In this document: one piece after another, positions 1 through 11,428 of the stretch
How the letters are laid out: each line of letters begins with the position of its first letter
Position numbering within the stretch: the stretch's first letter is position 1
From: Bugulina stolonifera
Lineage: Eukaryota > Bryozoa > Gymnolaemata > Cheilostomatida > Bugulidae
Length of the DNA stretch: 64,000 nucleotides
NCBI GenBank assembly: GCA_935421135.1
Contig: OW285189.1
Coordinates: 7,089,072-7,153,071 of the forward strand
Direction: 5' to 3'
Position numbers and translations under genes: made by a program
The notes under the pieces: generated by a model
What the model was told of the DNA's origin: nothing
The model's input: only the letters and a program-made list of their open reading frames with translations
Database searches by the model: none

Positions 1-432
1 TATATCTATAGATATACTATATGTATGCCAAATCTAAACTGGCATGATAGGTTACATGTGAAGTCCCTTCCACAGTTGATAGGCACGATAAGCCTAGAGT
101 AGATGAAACAGTCAGAATGGAGATAAAACTAGGAGATATGACCAGTCATCTTTCACCTATCAACAGCTATCTCACACAGCTCGGAATAGGCACCATTTCA
201 TCCAACATGCATATACGTTGTACATGATATTGTATGCTACCAGTACATGTAGTATAGCACATCCGAAATTATGTGAAATGAAAGAATAGGAGGCTATTAT
301 GCAGGGAAACTGAAATGGATAACGCTGAGTGGACGACATTATCCTGATATAACCAAACACAGTGAGACATACATGATGTAACCAATCGTATTATTAAATA
401 CATAAACATACTGTAAACACAGGTATCCTTAC
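1..432. other. Left-edge intron/unassigned sequence
   Basis: AT-rich sequence with no exon I can support. It probably belongs to the next intron of the minus-strand lectin/sushi gene, whose last visible exon ends at a good 5' splice site at 432/433. Confidence 0.4.
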
Positions 433-3400
433 CAGTATACATCCTCTTGGCCCTGGAATTAGCAAACTTGATGTAACCGGCACCAGATGTGATATCAGGA
501 CATCCAGACCCAGTAAATATCTGACATTTCTCGTGAATCAAATATGGCGGCCAGTAAGGAAATTCTTGTGCCTAAAACATAACTGAGTAGAATAGTGGAA
601 GTGATCTCTTCACTCATGTACCATGTGACCACAGCACGACATGCTAGAATGTTTCGAGTAACATAGCCTAAGATACTACATACAGCAGCCCATGTGGTGA
701 GGTTGTCTGTGATAGTTCCCTCGACATACTTCTCCGATAGAAATTCATTTCTCTCAATAACTATAATGTTAAACTGGTGCACACTGCCATTGACTCGGGA
801 GAATATATCCTCTAGACGTATTTCTATTGTACTAGCGTCATTATCATAGTCTTTCACCCAAGAGCTGCAGGAAAAAGAGACATACAATGTACAATGCAAT
901 ATACTGAATAAGATAGTAGAGCTTAGCTACCCTTTACATTTACAGCTGGGTGTCCGCATGAACTAACTCGATGAGCAATTCTGGAACTGCAAACTCGCAA
1001 CCAATAAGAATCATTAAAATTCCCAGTCAATCCCAGGTACAGACCGTATATTACACTAACATAACTACATATTGTATCATATTAGAAACTATCACAGCAC
1101 TATGAGTATATTCTGTGGCATCTACACTGTACATGTAGTTAGCTTGAGGAAACCTACCCATTGGTAAATGTAGGCACCATATCTTTCATAGTAAATCCTT
1201 CAGCTAAAGCTGGTATACCTGTTGGCAGATAGAAGGATGTGTCGGGCTCTCCATATATCTCCTCACTCCACTCTGAGATTCTGGCAGATATCCATATATG
1301 GTAATAGAAGCCAGGAGGTATGATACAGGACATGGAGTACATTTCTGAAGAAAATGAGAAAAAAATTACATACTTCATTACACTATAAATTTACCACGGC
1401 GCTCTACCATGTACTACAATCCATCACTAAATACGACAGCAGAGCACCACGTGTATATCCTAATCTAATAAAATATATCGGACACTTGATTAATATAATA
1501 TACCACTATGTACCACTTTTTCATTACGCAGAGATGAGCCACTACCTTAGAGATAGAAAGCGCTAGCCAGTTTAAAATTTAATTTAACATGTCACAGAGA
1601 AAATTATGTAATTATGCAATCATTGAGTTGTCGTCTTGTTCTCCAGACCAGTTCCATAATTGAAACAAACGCTTGTTGCCATAAGACTATGAATAGCCTG
1701 CTCTCCATCATATTTCTAGCCTAGCAGCCCAACTAAGACCAATGACGTTACGAAGACTGTTCGCTCAATAAAGACTATACGTTACCAAGATTAGGCACAT
1801 GGGAGTTGTCTTGCCTTCTATTAAGTCTACATTTAAGTCAAGGTTGAAAATCGCAGAAAAGTAAACACAACCACATGTATATAGTCTTCGTTGATAAAAT
1901 ACAATATAAATGCTATGGCGAAGTGAACAAATCCTGATATATGCCACAATAATCCGTACTTACTACGATCTCTAACAGCTGCGTGTGAAAGTGTTATATT
2001 AACTCTGGGGAACCCCTTCTCGTCTTCACCGATGAACCTTAGTGTATAGTTAGCCTCTGCACCAGATGTCTGGTTAGCCTGCAGTTGAGTAGAGGGAAGG
2101 TTTGTAAAGGAGGCAGTGTTCAGCCATGTTATAGTGATTCTACCAGGTCTACTCTCATCTATACCAACTGTCGCTCCGTATTGCAGCTGGTTAGCTGAGA
2201 AAATAAAGTTAAATGTAAGTTATTTACAGCATGAATGTAAACACACAGATATACAAGTACATGGATAGAGCATCTAGCATGCTGTATGTGTATTACTAAG
2301 GGTTGAATCGATAGATTTATAGTGTTGGTGGACTTAGTACACTGTTGAGATACTAAGCAAAGTTTTGATATGTTCAGTATATAGTGTTGATGTATCTGGT
2401 ATATTAATAGTGTTGACATATTTAACTAGCTGTAGAATTGTTACTATATTATGTAACGTACTATAACAATAATACTCATCAGATCCTACCCAGGCACCAT
2501 CGTCACCGCACACTCTGTTGATTTCCTGTTTGCCGTGGTCCAGAGAGTCTCCAATGAACACATGGTTAGGATAACATCTGATAGTAACCGTGTCACCACT
2601 GTAGTAATACTGTTGACGGTTTACAACTTCTGCCCGTATGAGACCCTCGATCTGTGGACACTTCACAGCTGTGGTAACACCAACAATGTTATATAACAGT
2701 GTCAATTACACATGAACGAGACATTTTTGACTCAGTTATGGGGAAGTACATGTATTGCATCATCCATACACATGATGTACATAATATACACATAGTAGTA
2801 TTTAATGGATGAACAACAAGTACGTTTGCTGCGACGTAAAGATGGATGCTTACGTGTGCACTGCAAGAAGTGTGAGTCAGACCACTCACCATGGGAGTCA
2901 CAGTAACTAATGTGGGTTTGTCTGTACTTCCCATTAATCTACACAACAGACAGTAGATAATAGATAATATACAGTAGATAATAGATAATATACAGTAGTT
3001 AATAGATAACAGACTGTAGATAATATATGATAGATAATAGACAGTTGTTGATAGGCAATAGACGATAGATAATAGGCAGCATATAATAGACAATAGACAA
3101 TAAACAGTAGACAGTAGATACTGCAATAGACACTGAATAGTAAATACCATGTAGCAGTAGTAGATAGGACAGTGGGCTACTGAGATTCATTGCAAACACT
3201 CACCAGCACCCCAAAGCTTACATTACATGCTATCTCTATCATATCATTGGTCGAGTAGAATGTGGTACCATTCAAACTAAATATTTCACCATTGTCTATT
3301 GAGGGCGGTCGAGAACACGCCCTAGCTGAAAAAATTAAAAACTTATAGCAGAAAACTATTACTAATGTAGATGTATACACATATAAGTGCATAGTGCAGT

Positions 3401-6400
3401 AACTGATTGTTAACTAATATTCTATGGTCAGTCTAAAATTGTAACCAGCAAACGAAAACATTAATTGCAAGAACAAGATTAAATTTATAATCAGAAATTA
3501 ATCTCCAACTGAAGGCCACAAAAACGTCATTGATAGTAAAGTAGCCATAGCAACATTACAACAAACTGACCTGTACAAGAAAGCATATCACCACCGACCC
3601 ACGCCCTATTCTCTGTACATGAGAGGGAAAGTTGAGATAGTCTCCGATCACTGTCCACATAGCCTGATACACACTGATAGGTTAGACTTGATCCTACGGT
3701 TTGAGCCTTTTGACCCGATGATATGTAGCTGTGAATTGTGGGCCGGGGTGGTAAGTCACAGGTTACAGCTGAGGGACGAAACACTTGACATGTACATATA
3801 GGGTAAAAAACAATGTCTCTAACAACATTACTACTATTCCTGCTAACCTCACTTCTACAGGGTTATTATAATCATAACAAGTCAGTGTATCTCGAAATTC
3901 AGATATAAATTGCACATTTAACAGGAAAAGCAAGTTTTGGTCGAGACTTACGTCTGCAGCGTTTCATTCCCATAAACCCCTTGTTAGTGACCTCTATACG
4001 GATATTCGATGAACTCCTCATGAACTCATAACCCCAAGTGCACTTTAGTAATAATTCATCACCGGGGAATACAATGTCACCTTCACGCTTCCTTCCAGAG
4101 AGTACGAGCTCTGTAGCGAGTTCAATGACTTTGACCTGATCCCAGAGGACACGTGGATAGTTCTGCTGCAGGCTGAGGTAACTGAACTCTTTGCCTGCAT
4201 AGCAGATAGATAAATATACATGTAGAAAATGTGACAATCCTAGTACATCCGTAGGTTATATTACGCTACTTGTGAGAGGACCATTGTATTTACTACACAC
4301 ACGTTTTGTTCTCAGCTGATGTGACCCTGGATGGCCCCAGGAGGCTAGAGTAGTGGTGGACAAAGAGTGGACACAGGAGACACAGATGTTAGCAATAGAG
4401 ACTAACCTCTGTAGTCGTTGGTAGGAATGGAACTCATGTCACTACAGACAACTTGTATCATTGTTACAAGCACCGACCAACTAAGACATGCTACATAACA
4501 TAAATACATGCAGTACAAGTACTCACCCACACATACTGGTGGCTCCTCACTCCATAGCCCACTAGCAAGACAACTGACAGTCTTGTTTACCAGGTTGGAC
4601 CCATTTATTTCATATCCTGGTTCACATAGATATGTTAGTCTGTCACCTACATAATATTCTGTGGGCATATCCTCTGCAACTGACAAAGCTGAGGTAAGTT
4701 GCGGTGAAGGACAGCTATTGGCTACAATAAACAGACATGATAACGTACAGTATGTTAATGAAAAATAATACAGATAACACATGAACGAAATTACATGCAT
4801 TGCAATGTACAAGTTGCAGCATATCTAAAGCCTCATCTACACAGTTGGCTACACTTACGGAGACACTGAGGATTATACAGCTGCTGCCAGTTAGGGCTGA
4901 CCTGACAAGAAAAGACAGCTGATGTCTCCCCACTGCTCAGTTTGTATCCTACGTCACATATGACCCGAACCTCGGAGGACTTTGGGAATTCTACTTTAGC
5001 ATGCTGCACGCTATGACGCCTCACACAACAGTTCTCTGTAGAGAAAATATAGTCATTGTATAAAGACATGTACATACAAATTATTGCAAAATAATATTAG
5101 ATAGACAAGTATAAAAAGTAGAGAGTTTGGACCACATAGGGCTGCATAACACAAACTGTGTACAGAAACATATACACATATACATATACATATACATAAG
5201 AGTAGCTGTGACCTCATGTAGCTACAGTAGTTGATCACCCAAGTACTAATGAACAATACCCACAGCTAGTTGAACGTGTCATCTGTAGTTAAAGACGAGT
5301 GATATCTGCAGTTAGTTGAAGGTGATATCTACAGTTGACAAGGTAATAATGATAGCTAGGCTTGAGAGAGCCACTTGGTACAGACCTGATTGTCGAGGGG
5401 TAGTACCGTTACACCCAGTACATGTCGGATTTATAGAAGAGCAAGACTTTCTACGTTCCCTCATTCCATTGTAACATGGTTGCCAGTCCATCCAGTCACT
5501 CCACTCGGCTGGTGAAAAATATGGATTGATATAATATTGTAAAACCAGGACTAGATATATTACTACATGGCAAGAGATACATTGTATATTACTAGACACT
5601 GATACGGTAGGAGATATATTACTAGACACTGATACGGTAGGAGATATATTACTAGACACTGATACGGTAGGAGATATATTACTAGACACTGATACGGTAG
5701 GAGATATATTACTAGACACTGATACGGTAGGAGATATATTACTAGACACTGATACGGTAGGAGATATATTACATGCACTAGACACAACAAAGCATATGGA
5801 GTAGTTAATTGTAGTTAACATGTATGCATATGTAGACAGGTCTACCTATTACAAGACTTGTATGCTATGGAATACAAATTATATAGAGTACCTGAACGTA
5901 TGTTGGAAACATTATTTAGATAACATAACTCTCTCAGTTGCAGTGAGCAGTCCACAACTACATAGTGGTCGGGAGAGCTTGTGTCGAGTACGAAACATTT
6001 CTTATTAGACGCAGCGTCAGCATATTCTTTCATAGATGTGTTAGTATTACTCCAGTTAAACTTGTCACCATCTAGCCACTCCATATCTGTGTACATACGG
6101 TTAACTAAGAACTAGCATGTGTTGTAAGATATGGATATAGCCTACATAGACTTTCTATATAGTGAAATATGTTTACATGTTGGTTGATACTGGGGAACAT
6201 ATTTCTATCGGGCCGATAATGTAAGAGTAGTATAAGAGTGAGAACAATATGCGAGAGGTATATGAATGTCTAGTTACAGATATTCTACCGCATAGACAGT
6301 TTATATCCACACGTTTAGCTATACAGTGTGACATACAAATGTACATGTAGGTGCATATAGATGGAGATGTTACATATAGGTGGCTAACTACTCATCTGCA

Positions 6401-7277
6401 TGTATATGAAATAAGTATACAGATATGAAGAAAATCATACAAAACTGTATGCAGTACATGGGTACAGGTAGATTGATATAGCATGTTTCCCTAACATACA
6501 TGTTCTGTTTGTCTTCTCATCAGTCTGGATATAAGAGTGTCCAAGCCAGAACTGCTGAGCTGAGGCTAAGTCTATGAAGAGGAAGTTGTCTGCTCCACTC
6601 TGTATGGAATAGAAACGCACACAGAAATATATTCAGTCAGTCTAACGACCTGCCAACTACATTATACATCACAGTTTTTAACTTGATACAAGTCTGCAAG
6701 TGCTGAATGGTATCCATATACTGCAGTATATCTCACTCAGTACCAGAGAAGGTAACATTGCCTGGTAACAGCACATAGTGACACTACATGGTAACACTGC
6801 CTGGTAACAGCGCATAGTGACACTACATGGTAACACTGCCTGGTAACAGCACATAGTGACACTACATGGTAACACCACATAGCTACTAGCTTTACACTGC
6901 ATGGGAAATGGCTCTGTGCTTGCAATCACTATCCACGTAACTGTATCCTATTTTCAGAGCCAGTTAGTTTGAGAGCACTACTGAAAAAACGATGTAACAG
7001 CAAGACGTGGTGACACCGCGAGGTGACACTCGATTCAAGATATCTGTTTAAGGAAGATTATACTTACGCTGAGTGGTAGAGACGGTTTGTACACATCACC
7101 TCGATATTCAGAGCAGAAAGACTCTTCTCTTCGGGAGGTTGGAAATAGAGAGAGTACAAGGCAGTGCGAGTTCATTCTCCATGATGCATAGGATGGAGCA
7201 AGTGATTGTATGCTCATATTGTCACCTTGGGATGATATCATAGTACACATTATTGTGGTTATATAGATACATCTATT
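433..7277 (-). CDS. Modular extracellular protein: C-type lectin, TSP1, sushi (CCP) and FN3-like domains (3' part, continues off left edge)
   Basis: Fifteen minus-strand exons chain together with GT-AG sites and consistent phase: 7277-7068, 6599-6500, 6086-5892, 5508-5386, 5035-4859, 4721-4527, 4194-3952, 3768-3571, 3325-3204, 2938-2854, 2668-2462, 2194-1964, 1344-1158, 864-684, and 520 (or 529)-433. The first three form a C-type lectin fold (QFWLG, MEWLDGDKFNW, then paired Cys to the end of the exon). Exon 4 is a thrombospondin type 1 repeat (EWSDWMDWQPC, then RERRKSC). Exons 5-11 are CCP/sushi modules, mostly phase 1-1 as usual for that family; one module is split over 3325-3204 and 2938-2854 (ends GEWSDSHFLQC). 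2194-1964 and 1344-1158 look like fibronectin III or a related beta-sandwich (IWISARISEWS). Such mosaics are cell-surface or secreted recognition proteins; the ligand is unknown. No stop or membrane segment lies inside the window. The first exon start (7277) is the least certain boundary. Confidence 0.75.
2939..3175. repeat. Low-complexity TAGATAATA-rich tract
   Basis: Degenerate repeats of (A)TAGATAATAGACAGTAG-like words fill the intron between the two half-sushi exons (3325-3204 and 2938-2854). Open frames across it are products of low complexity. Confidence 0.8.
5585..5772. repeat. 30-bp tandem repeat, six near-identical copies
   Basis: The unit contains ACTAGACACTGATACGGTAG and repeats every 30 bp six times without visible change, then fades. 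It lies in the intron between the lectin exon (5892-6086) and the TSP1 exon (5386-5508). Because 30 is divisible by 3 it stays open in two frames on the minus strand, but it sits just upstream of a proper acceptor and is most likely intronic. Identical copies suggest recent expansion. Confidence 0.9.
6751..6876. repeat. 39-bp tandem repeat, about three copies
   Basis: Three units starting GGTAACA(T/C)TGCCTGGTAAC are spaced 39 bp apart at 6751, 6790 and 6829, followed by a partial unit. Located in an intron of the lectin/sushi gene. Confidence 0.9.
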
Positions 7278-7451
7278 CTGTGTATACTTTTGATTATATA
7301 ATATACAACTTTGATATTGAGTGGGTTACTACTATAATACAATATTCACAAGTAGTGTGTGATAATCACGTAACATCGCATTAACTTAGCTTAGTTTAGT
7401 TACCTTGACTCACACATATGGAGAGAGAGGTAAGGTTCCAATGCCAATACT

Positions 7452-8330
7452 TGACATCTTTATCATATATACACTCTACTATCTGTATACTCTGTAATAT
7501 ATTCATATAATATACAATCTACTATCTGTATACTCTGTAATATATTCATATAATATACAATCTACTATCTGTATACTCTGTATGTATTCATATAATGTAC
7601 ACTCTACTATCTGCATACTCTGTAATATAGTCACATAATGCACACTCTACTATCTGTATACTCTGTAATATAGTCATATAATAGTCTATTATCTCTATAC
7701 TCTGTAATATAGTCATATAATGTATACTCTACTATCTGTATACTCTGTAATACATCCATACAATGTATAGTCTACTATCTGTATACTCTGTAATATAGTC
7801 ATATAATAGTCTATTATCTCTATACTCTGTAATATAGTCATATAATGAATACTCTACTATCTGTATAATACTCTGTAATACATCCATACAATGCATAGTC
7901 TACTATCTGTATACTCTGTAATATAGTCATATAATGTATACTCTACTATCTGTATACTCTGTAATATATTCATATAATATACAATCTACTATCTGTATAC
8001 TCTGTAATGTATTCATATAATGTACACTCTACTATCTGCATACTCTGTAATATAGTCATACAACGCACACTCTACTATCTGCATACTCTGTAATATAGTC
8101 ACATAATGCACACTCTACTATCTGTATACTCTGTAATATAGTCATATAATAGTCTATTATCTCTATACTCTGTAATATAGTCATATAATGTATACTCTAC
8201 TATCTGTATACTCTGTAACACATCCATACAATGTATAGTCTACTATTTGTATACTCTGTAATATAGTCATATAATGTATACTCTACTATCTGTATACTCT
8301 GTAATACATCCATATAATATACACACTACT
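7452..8330. repeat. ~43-bp AT-rich satellite array (~20 copies)
   Basis: The core CTACTATCTGTATACTCTGT recurs about every 43 bp, with the rest of the unit (AATATA.TCATATAAT...) varying and some shorter units. Copies differ by point changes and small indels, so the array is older than the 30-bp array at 5.6 kb. It lies directly upstream (minus-strand sense) of the lectin exons. Confidence 0.9.
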
Positions 8331-9074
8331 AACCATATACTTTAGGATACGCCATTATAGTACTCAATGCAATTAAGGTAAATAATTCTGAAGTACGCGG
8401 TAGTACTTTAAAGTTGTCCCCTCTTGTGTATTAATTTGCGTTAGAGCTTCTGTTGAATAGACAGCGCGGGATGCTACTAGAGTTACCCGTATTATTGTTG
8501 TAATAGGAATTCAGCTTAGCGTGACAATTAACATTGTAGCTTTAGTACTGCGCGGCCTTCTACAGTCAAACTGAGCTTGGGGTTGGTGTTGTAACAACAA
8601 AGATTGTAGGGATTGCAAATTGAAGAACAAAGCTATTTCAGGCGACCGGAGCTCTTTGCTTTGGAAGAGCAAAATTAGCTAGAAGCAAAGATCTCGGCAA
8701 AAAACAGAGAGCACGTTCTTGGCAGTGCTTGCTAGCTACAGTTTTGTGTATAGTTATAGTAGTAGTAATTACCTGAGCTTATCTCTAACTCCTATAATTA
8801 CGGATTACGATGGAGACCTGGTAAGGTTTTGTTTAGTACTCTACTGAGATTTAATTTTATTTGAATTTCAAATTATTTTGACAGACATTTAATTATCCAA
8901 TGGTCGAATTGGTTTATTTTATTTTCAATTTAATTTTGATTGTTTTTTATTTTAATCCACTCTGACTTTAACTGTTTTGAGTAATGTATTTGATTTTTTT
9001 CGCGGTAAGAATTGAGTGTTGCTAGCTTAATTTTGAATATATATGACTATATATACATTATGATTATGTTGTAT
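8331..9074. other. Unassigned sequence with a possible plus-strand first exon
   Basis: No recognised gene. An ATG at 8810 on the plus strand runs only a few codons to a good GTAAGG donor at about 8820 and lies after less AT-rich sequence. It could be a first exon, but no partner exon was found and it may be chance. Confidence 0.2.
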
Positions 9075-9939
9075 CAAGGAGTAAGAAGAGAAGGAGGCTC
9101 GTCTATGAAAACCTGTATATATGTTACGGTGGGCTTCCGGTGTTCGATGTGCGCCTCGGGTACTTACTAAAGTCGGAAGAAAAGATGATGAATATTTTTA
9201 AAAAAGCAAAATTCACACATTAACTAAAATTAAAATATAATCAATGTCACTAATTGGTAATAGCCTGGTGAACAGATTGACTATAAACACACTACTTATG
9301 TCACTGGGATACGAAAGATATAGCCGAGTAAAATCGCCATATTTGAAGAAAATTGCGTATCTCGATATAAAATGGCACTTTTTGCAAATACCAACATGAT
9401 CAACAAAATAAGCAAAAATTACACTAATAGATTTAAGTTTGCTACAGTAAGTGAGCTTGAATTCCAAATTTAAACTTTGCTCCTTCATAATAAATAAAAC
9501 ATACAAACACTTAAATCGCGGTTGAAATGAGTCAATTTGTGCAACACGTTTGTCAGACATCAGGACTCCATATACTTGGGTCTGTTTTACGGGATATAGT
9601 TCAGATACCAGTTCAGTGAATAGGCTAGTTTGTGGGCCCTACAAGATGCCCAAACTAAATGAAAATAGTGCTCAAACTATTGGCTATCTCAATGAACGAT
9701 TATGTTTATCTCTCCATAGAAATGATTTTGATTGAATGCTATAGCTGTGACGTTATAAGCGCCAAAGCCATGCACATGTGCATTTCTTTTATACCTGTTT
9801 AGCACTGAAGAAGCGCATCACGATTCAACGGAGTTGTCTACTCACTTAATGCCAGCAACTCATGTGCTCATATTTTTAAACCGAGGAGCACATCGAACAC
9901 AAAATTCTCATGGACGAACCTCCTCTCTCTTACTCCTTG
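9075..9939. mobile_element. Non-autonomous DNA transposon (MITE-like) with imperfect TIRs and 7-bp TSD
   Basis: The ends are inverted repeats beginning CAAGGAGTAAGA and ending TCTTACTCCTTG-like. Homology extends roughly 90 bp inward, including a shared GGTGTTCGATGTGCGCCTCG-like block. The direct repeat GTTGTAT flanks both sides (9068-9074 and 9940-9946). The 865-bp element has no transposase. Open frames inside it (for example 9213-9560 minus) have no recognisable features. The TSD length would fit a hAT- or P-like family, but the superfamily is not established. Confidence 0.75.
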
Positions 9940-9946
9940 GTTGTAT

Positions 9947-10414
9947 ATATATTAAAATTTTTTATTTTATGTAATATTTTTTTATGTAATTAGAAATGAT
10001 ATTAATTATATTTTTTTAACGATAGAACTGCCTAATTTCGCAATAGAATCGTAGTCACAACCAATGATAAATAATTATAATATAATTGTGGTAACTAATT
10101 TTATCTACATTGTATCTTTTATTTGGCCTAAAGGTTTACAATAAATTGAGATTTGGTTACTGGATCTGCAAATTGGAAGAAATTTAAACAAATGTAAGAT
10201 AATGAAAGCCATCACAAAACATCACTAAAAATTGTAATCACTATGATTATTAATATAAAAATAATTGTTAGTGTTAAACTACCATTGTGGTGCACTTATA
10301 TATTATAACAAACATCAATTACTTCCAAACAATTACAATACAAATCATGAAGTATCATATAGTTGCAAATACAATAAAAATTTTAAATAAAAACAATAGT
10401 TCGCCAATAGACTC
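9947..10414. other. AT-rich intergenic/intronic sequence
   Basis: Very AT-rich with no coding or RNA signal seen. Confidence 0.4.
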
Positions 10415-10744
10415 TTACCATTTAATTTTATATACTGGAATCAGGTAATGTCTTACAACATTTAATTCATAGTCTATTTGTTTGTCGACTGGTTCATCGG
10501 ATATTTTTTTATGCTTTTTGTAAAAGTTAATTTCGTCTAATTCTTGTTTGTTTCGTACCGATTTTTCTATGCTTTCTAAAGCTCTTTTAACACTCATGTG
10601 TTGTGTTTTATATGAAATTTTTTTGGTCGTGTTGGCAATGTTTTCTTTACATACTCTTCTGGCATTGAGAAAAGCTTCTATGATCGTAGATTTATGTCCA
10701 GCCTCTAGCCAGAGTTTCTTGATGGTCTCCTCTACAATGAACAT
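10415..10744 (-). CDS. Lysine-rich open frame, possible terminal exon
   Basis: An open frame of 109 codons, rich in Lys, Glu and Ile, begins near an acceptor-like TTCATTGTAG (about 10730) and ends at a TAA at 10415. It looks helical and basic, with no Cys-rich module and no membrane segment. It lies just downstream (minus sense) of the 15-exon gene but cannot be joined to it, because that gene already has a stop codon at 11421. I do not recognise it. It could be a terminal exon of another copy of a transposon-like gene or a relic. Confidence 0.35.
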   Translation of the reverse strand: MFIVEETIKKLWLEAGHKSTIIEAFLNARRVCKENIANTTKKISYKTQHMSVKRALESIEKSVRNKQELDEINFYKKHKKISDEPVDKQIDYELNVVRHYLIPVYKIKW

Positions 10745-11117
10745 GATATGATACCACTCTCTGCATCATAGCCAAAACATGGTTATGAATTTCAGATGTT
10801 GATACTAAATAATGCACAATAAAATTTACATGTTGATTGACTTTAGTCTTGAGAAGAGAGAGCTTTTTGATTTATACTAAGCGATTCATTAACTAAAACC
10901 ACAAGGTCCTACCTTCACTGATTAACAGTTTTAGTAATATTGATAGAAAAATTGGTAAATGGAATAATCTTAATTAAAATTTGCATACCACTCATAGTCA
11001 GTATCAATCACCACATTACTTTATGGCAATTATATAAGTTCATCATATAGACATTTAGTTCTCGGTTTATCAAACCTATATTATTACTCCTACAATTTGT
11101 CATCATTTATTTACCAT
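10745..11117. other. Sequence between two minus-strand open frames
   Basis: AT-rich, with nothing recognisable. It is the region downstream of the 15-exon gene's stop codon and probably includes its 3' flank. Confidence 0.3.
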
Positions 11118-11428
11118 GCTAACCATAGATATATTTTTATTTTGTATCCATGGTGCTTATTCCCAATAGACAGTCTGCGAGCTGGCTAGATGCCAACTGC
11201 TTGTGCAAGCAGCTGAGCTATTAATAGTTCATCGTGTAGTGCCATCAAGGGTATGTAGTCTAGAACTAGCATATTATATACGTTATTACCATAGGTATAA
11301 AATTCAAGTTACAGGAAATTAATAGAATATTTCGCACAATTATTAACCCGCAAGCTGTCTAATAATGTTGTACTTTACTGTACATATTATCAAATTGTAT
11401 TAGTTAATTATAACTGTATGCTATGTGT
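11118..11428. repeat. Composite copy of sequences from intron 3 of the adjacent gene
   Basis: 11118-11266 matches 17885-18031, and 11285-11428 matches 19163-19307, both in the same orientation and order. In intron 3 they are separated by about 1.1 kb (including a transposon); here only by about 18 bp. By eye the second block is ~95% identical. The second block runs into the last codons and the stop codon of the gene ending at 11421. Confidence 0.85.

Noticed and set aside
2689..3150. 153-codon minus-strand frame
   Set aside because: Mostly low-complexity TAGATAATA sequence; the real coding part is the short sushi exon 2938-2854 in another frame.
5312..5821. 169-codon minus-strand frame spanning the 30-bp repeats and the TSP1 exon
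   Set aside because: The TSP1 exon has a proper acceptor at 5508/5509 and phase agreement with the lectin exon, which places the repeats in an intron.
9213..9560. 115-codon minus-strand frame inside the 865-bp element
   Set aside because: AT-rich chance frame within a non-autonomous element, no domain or motif.
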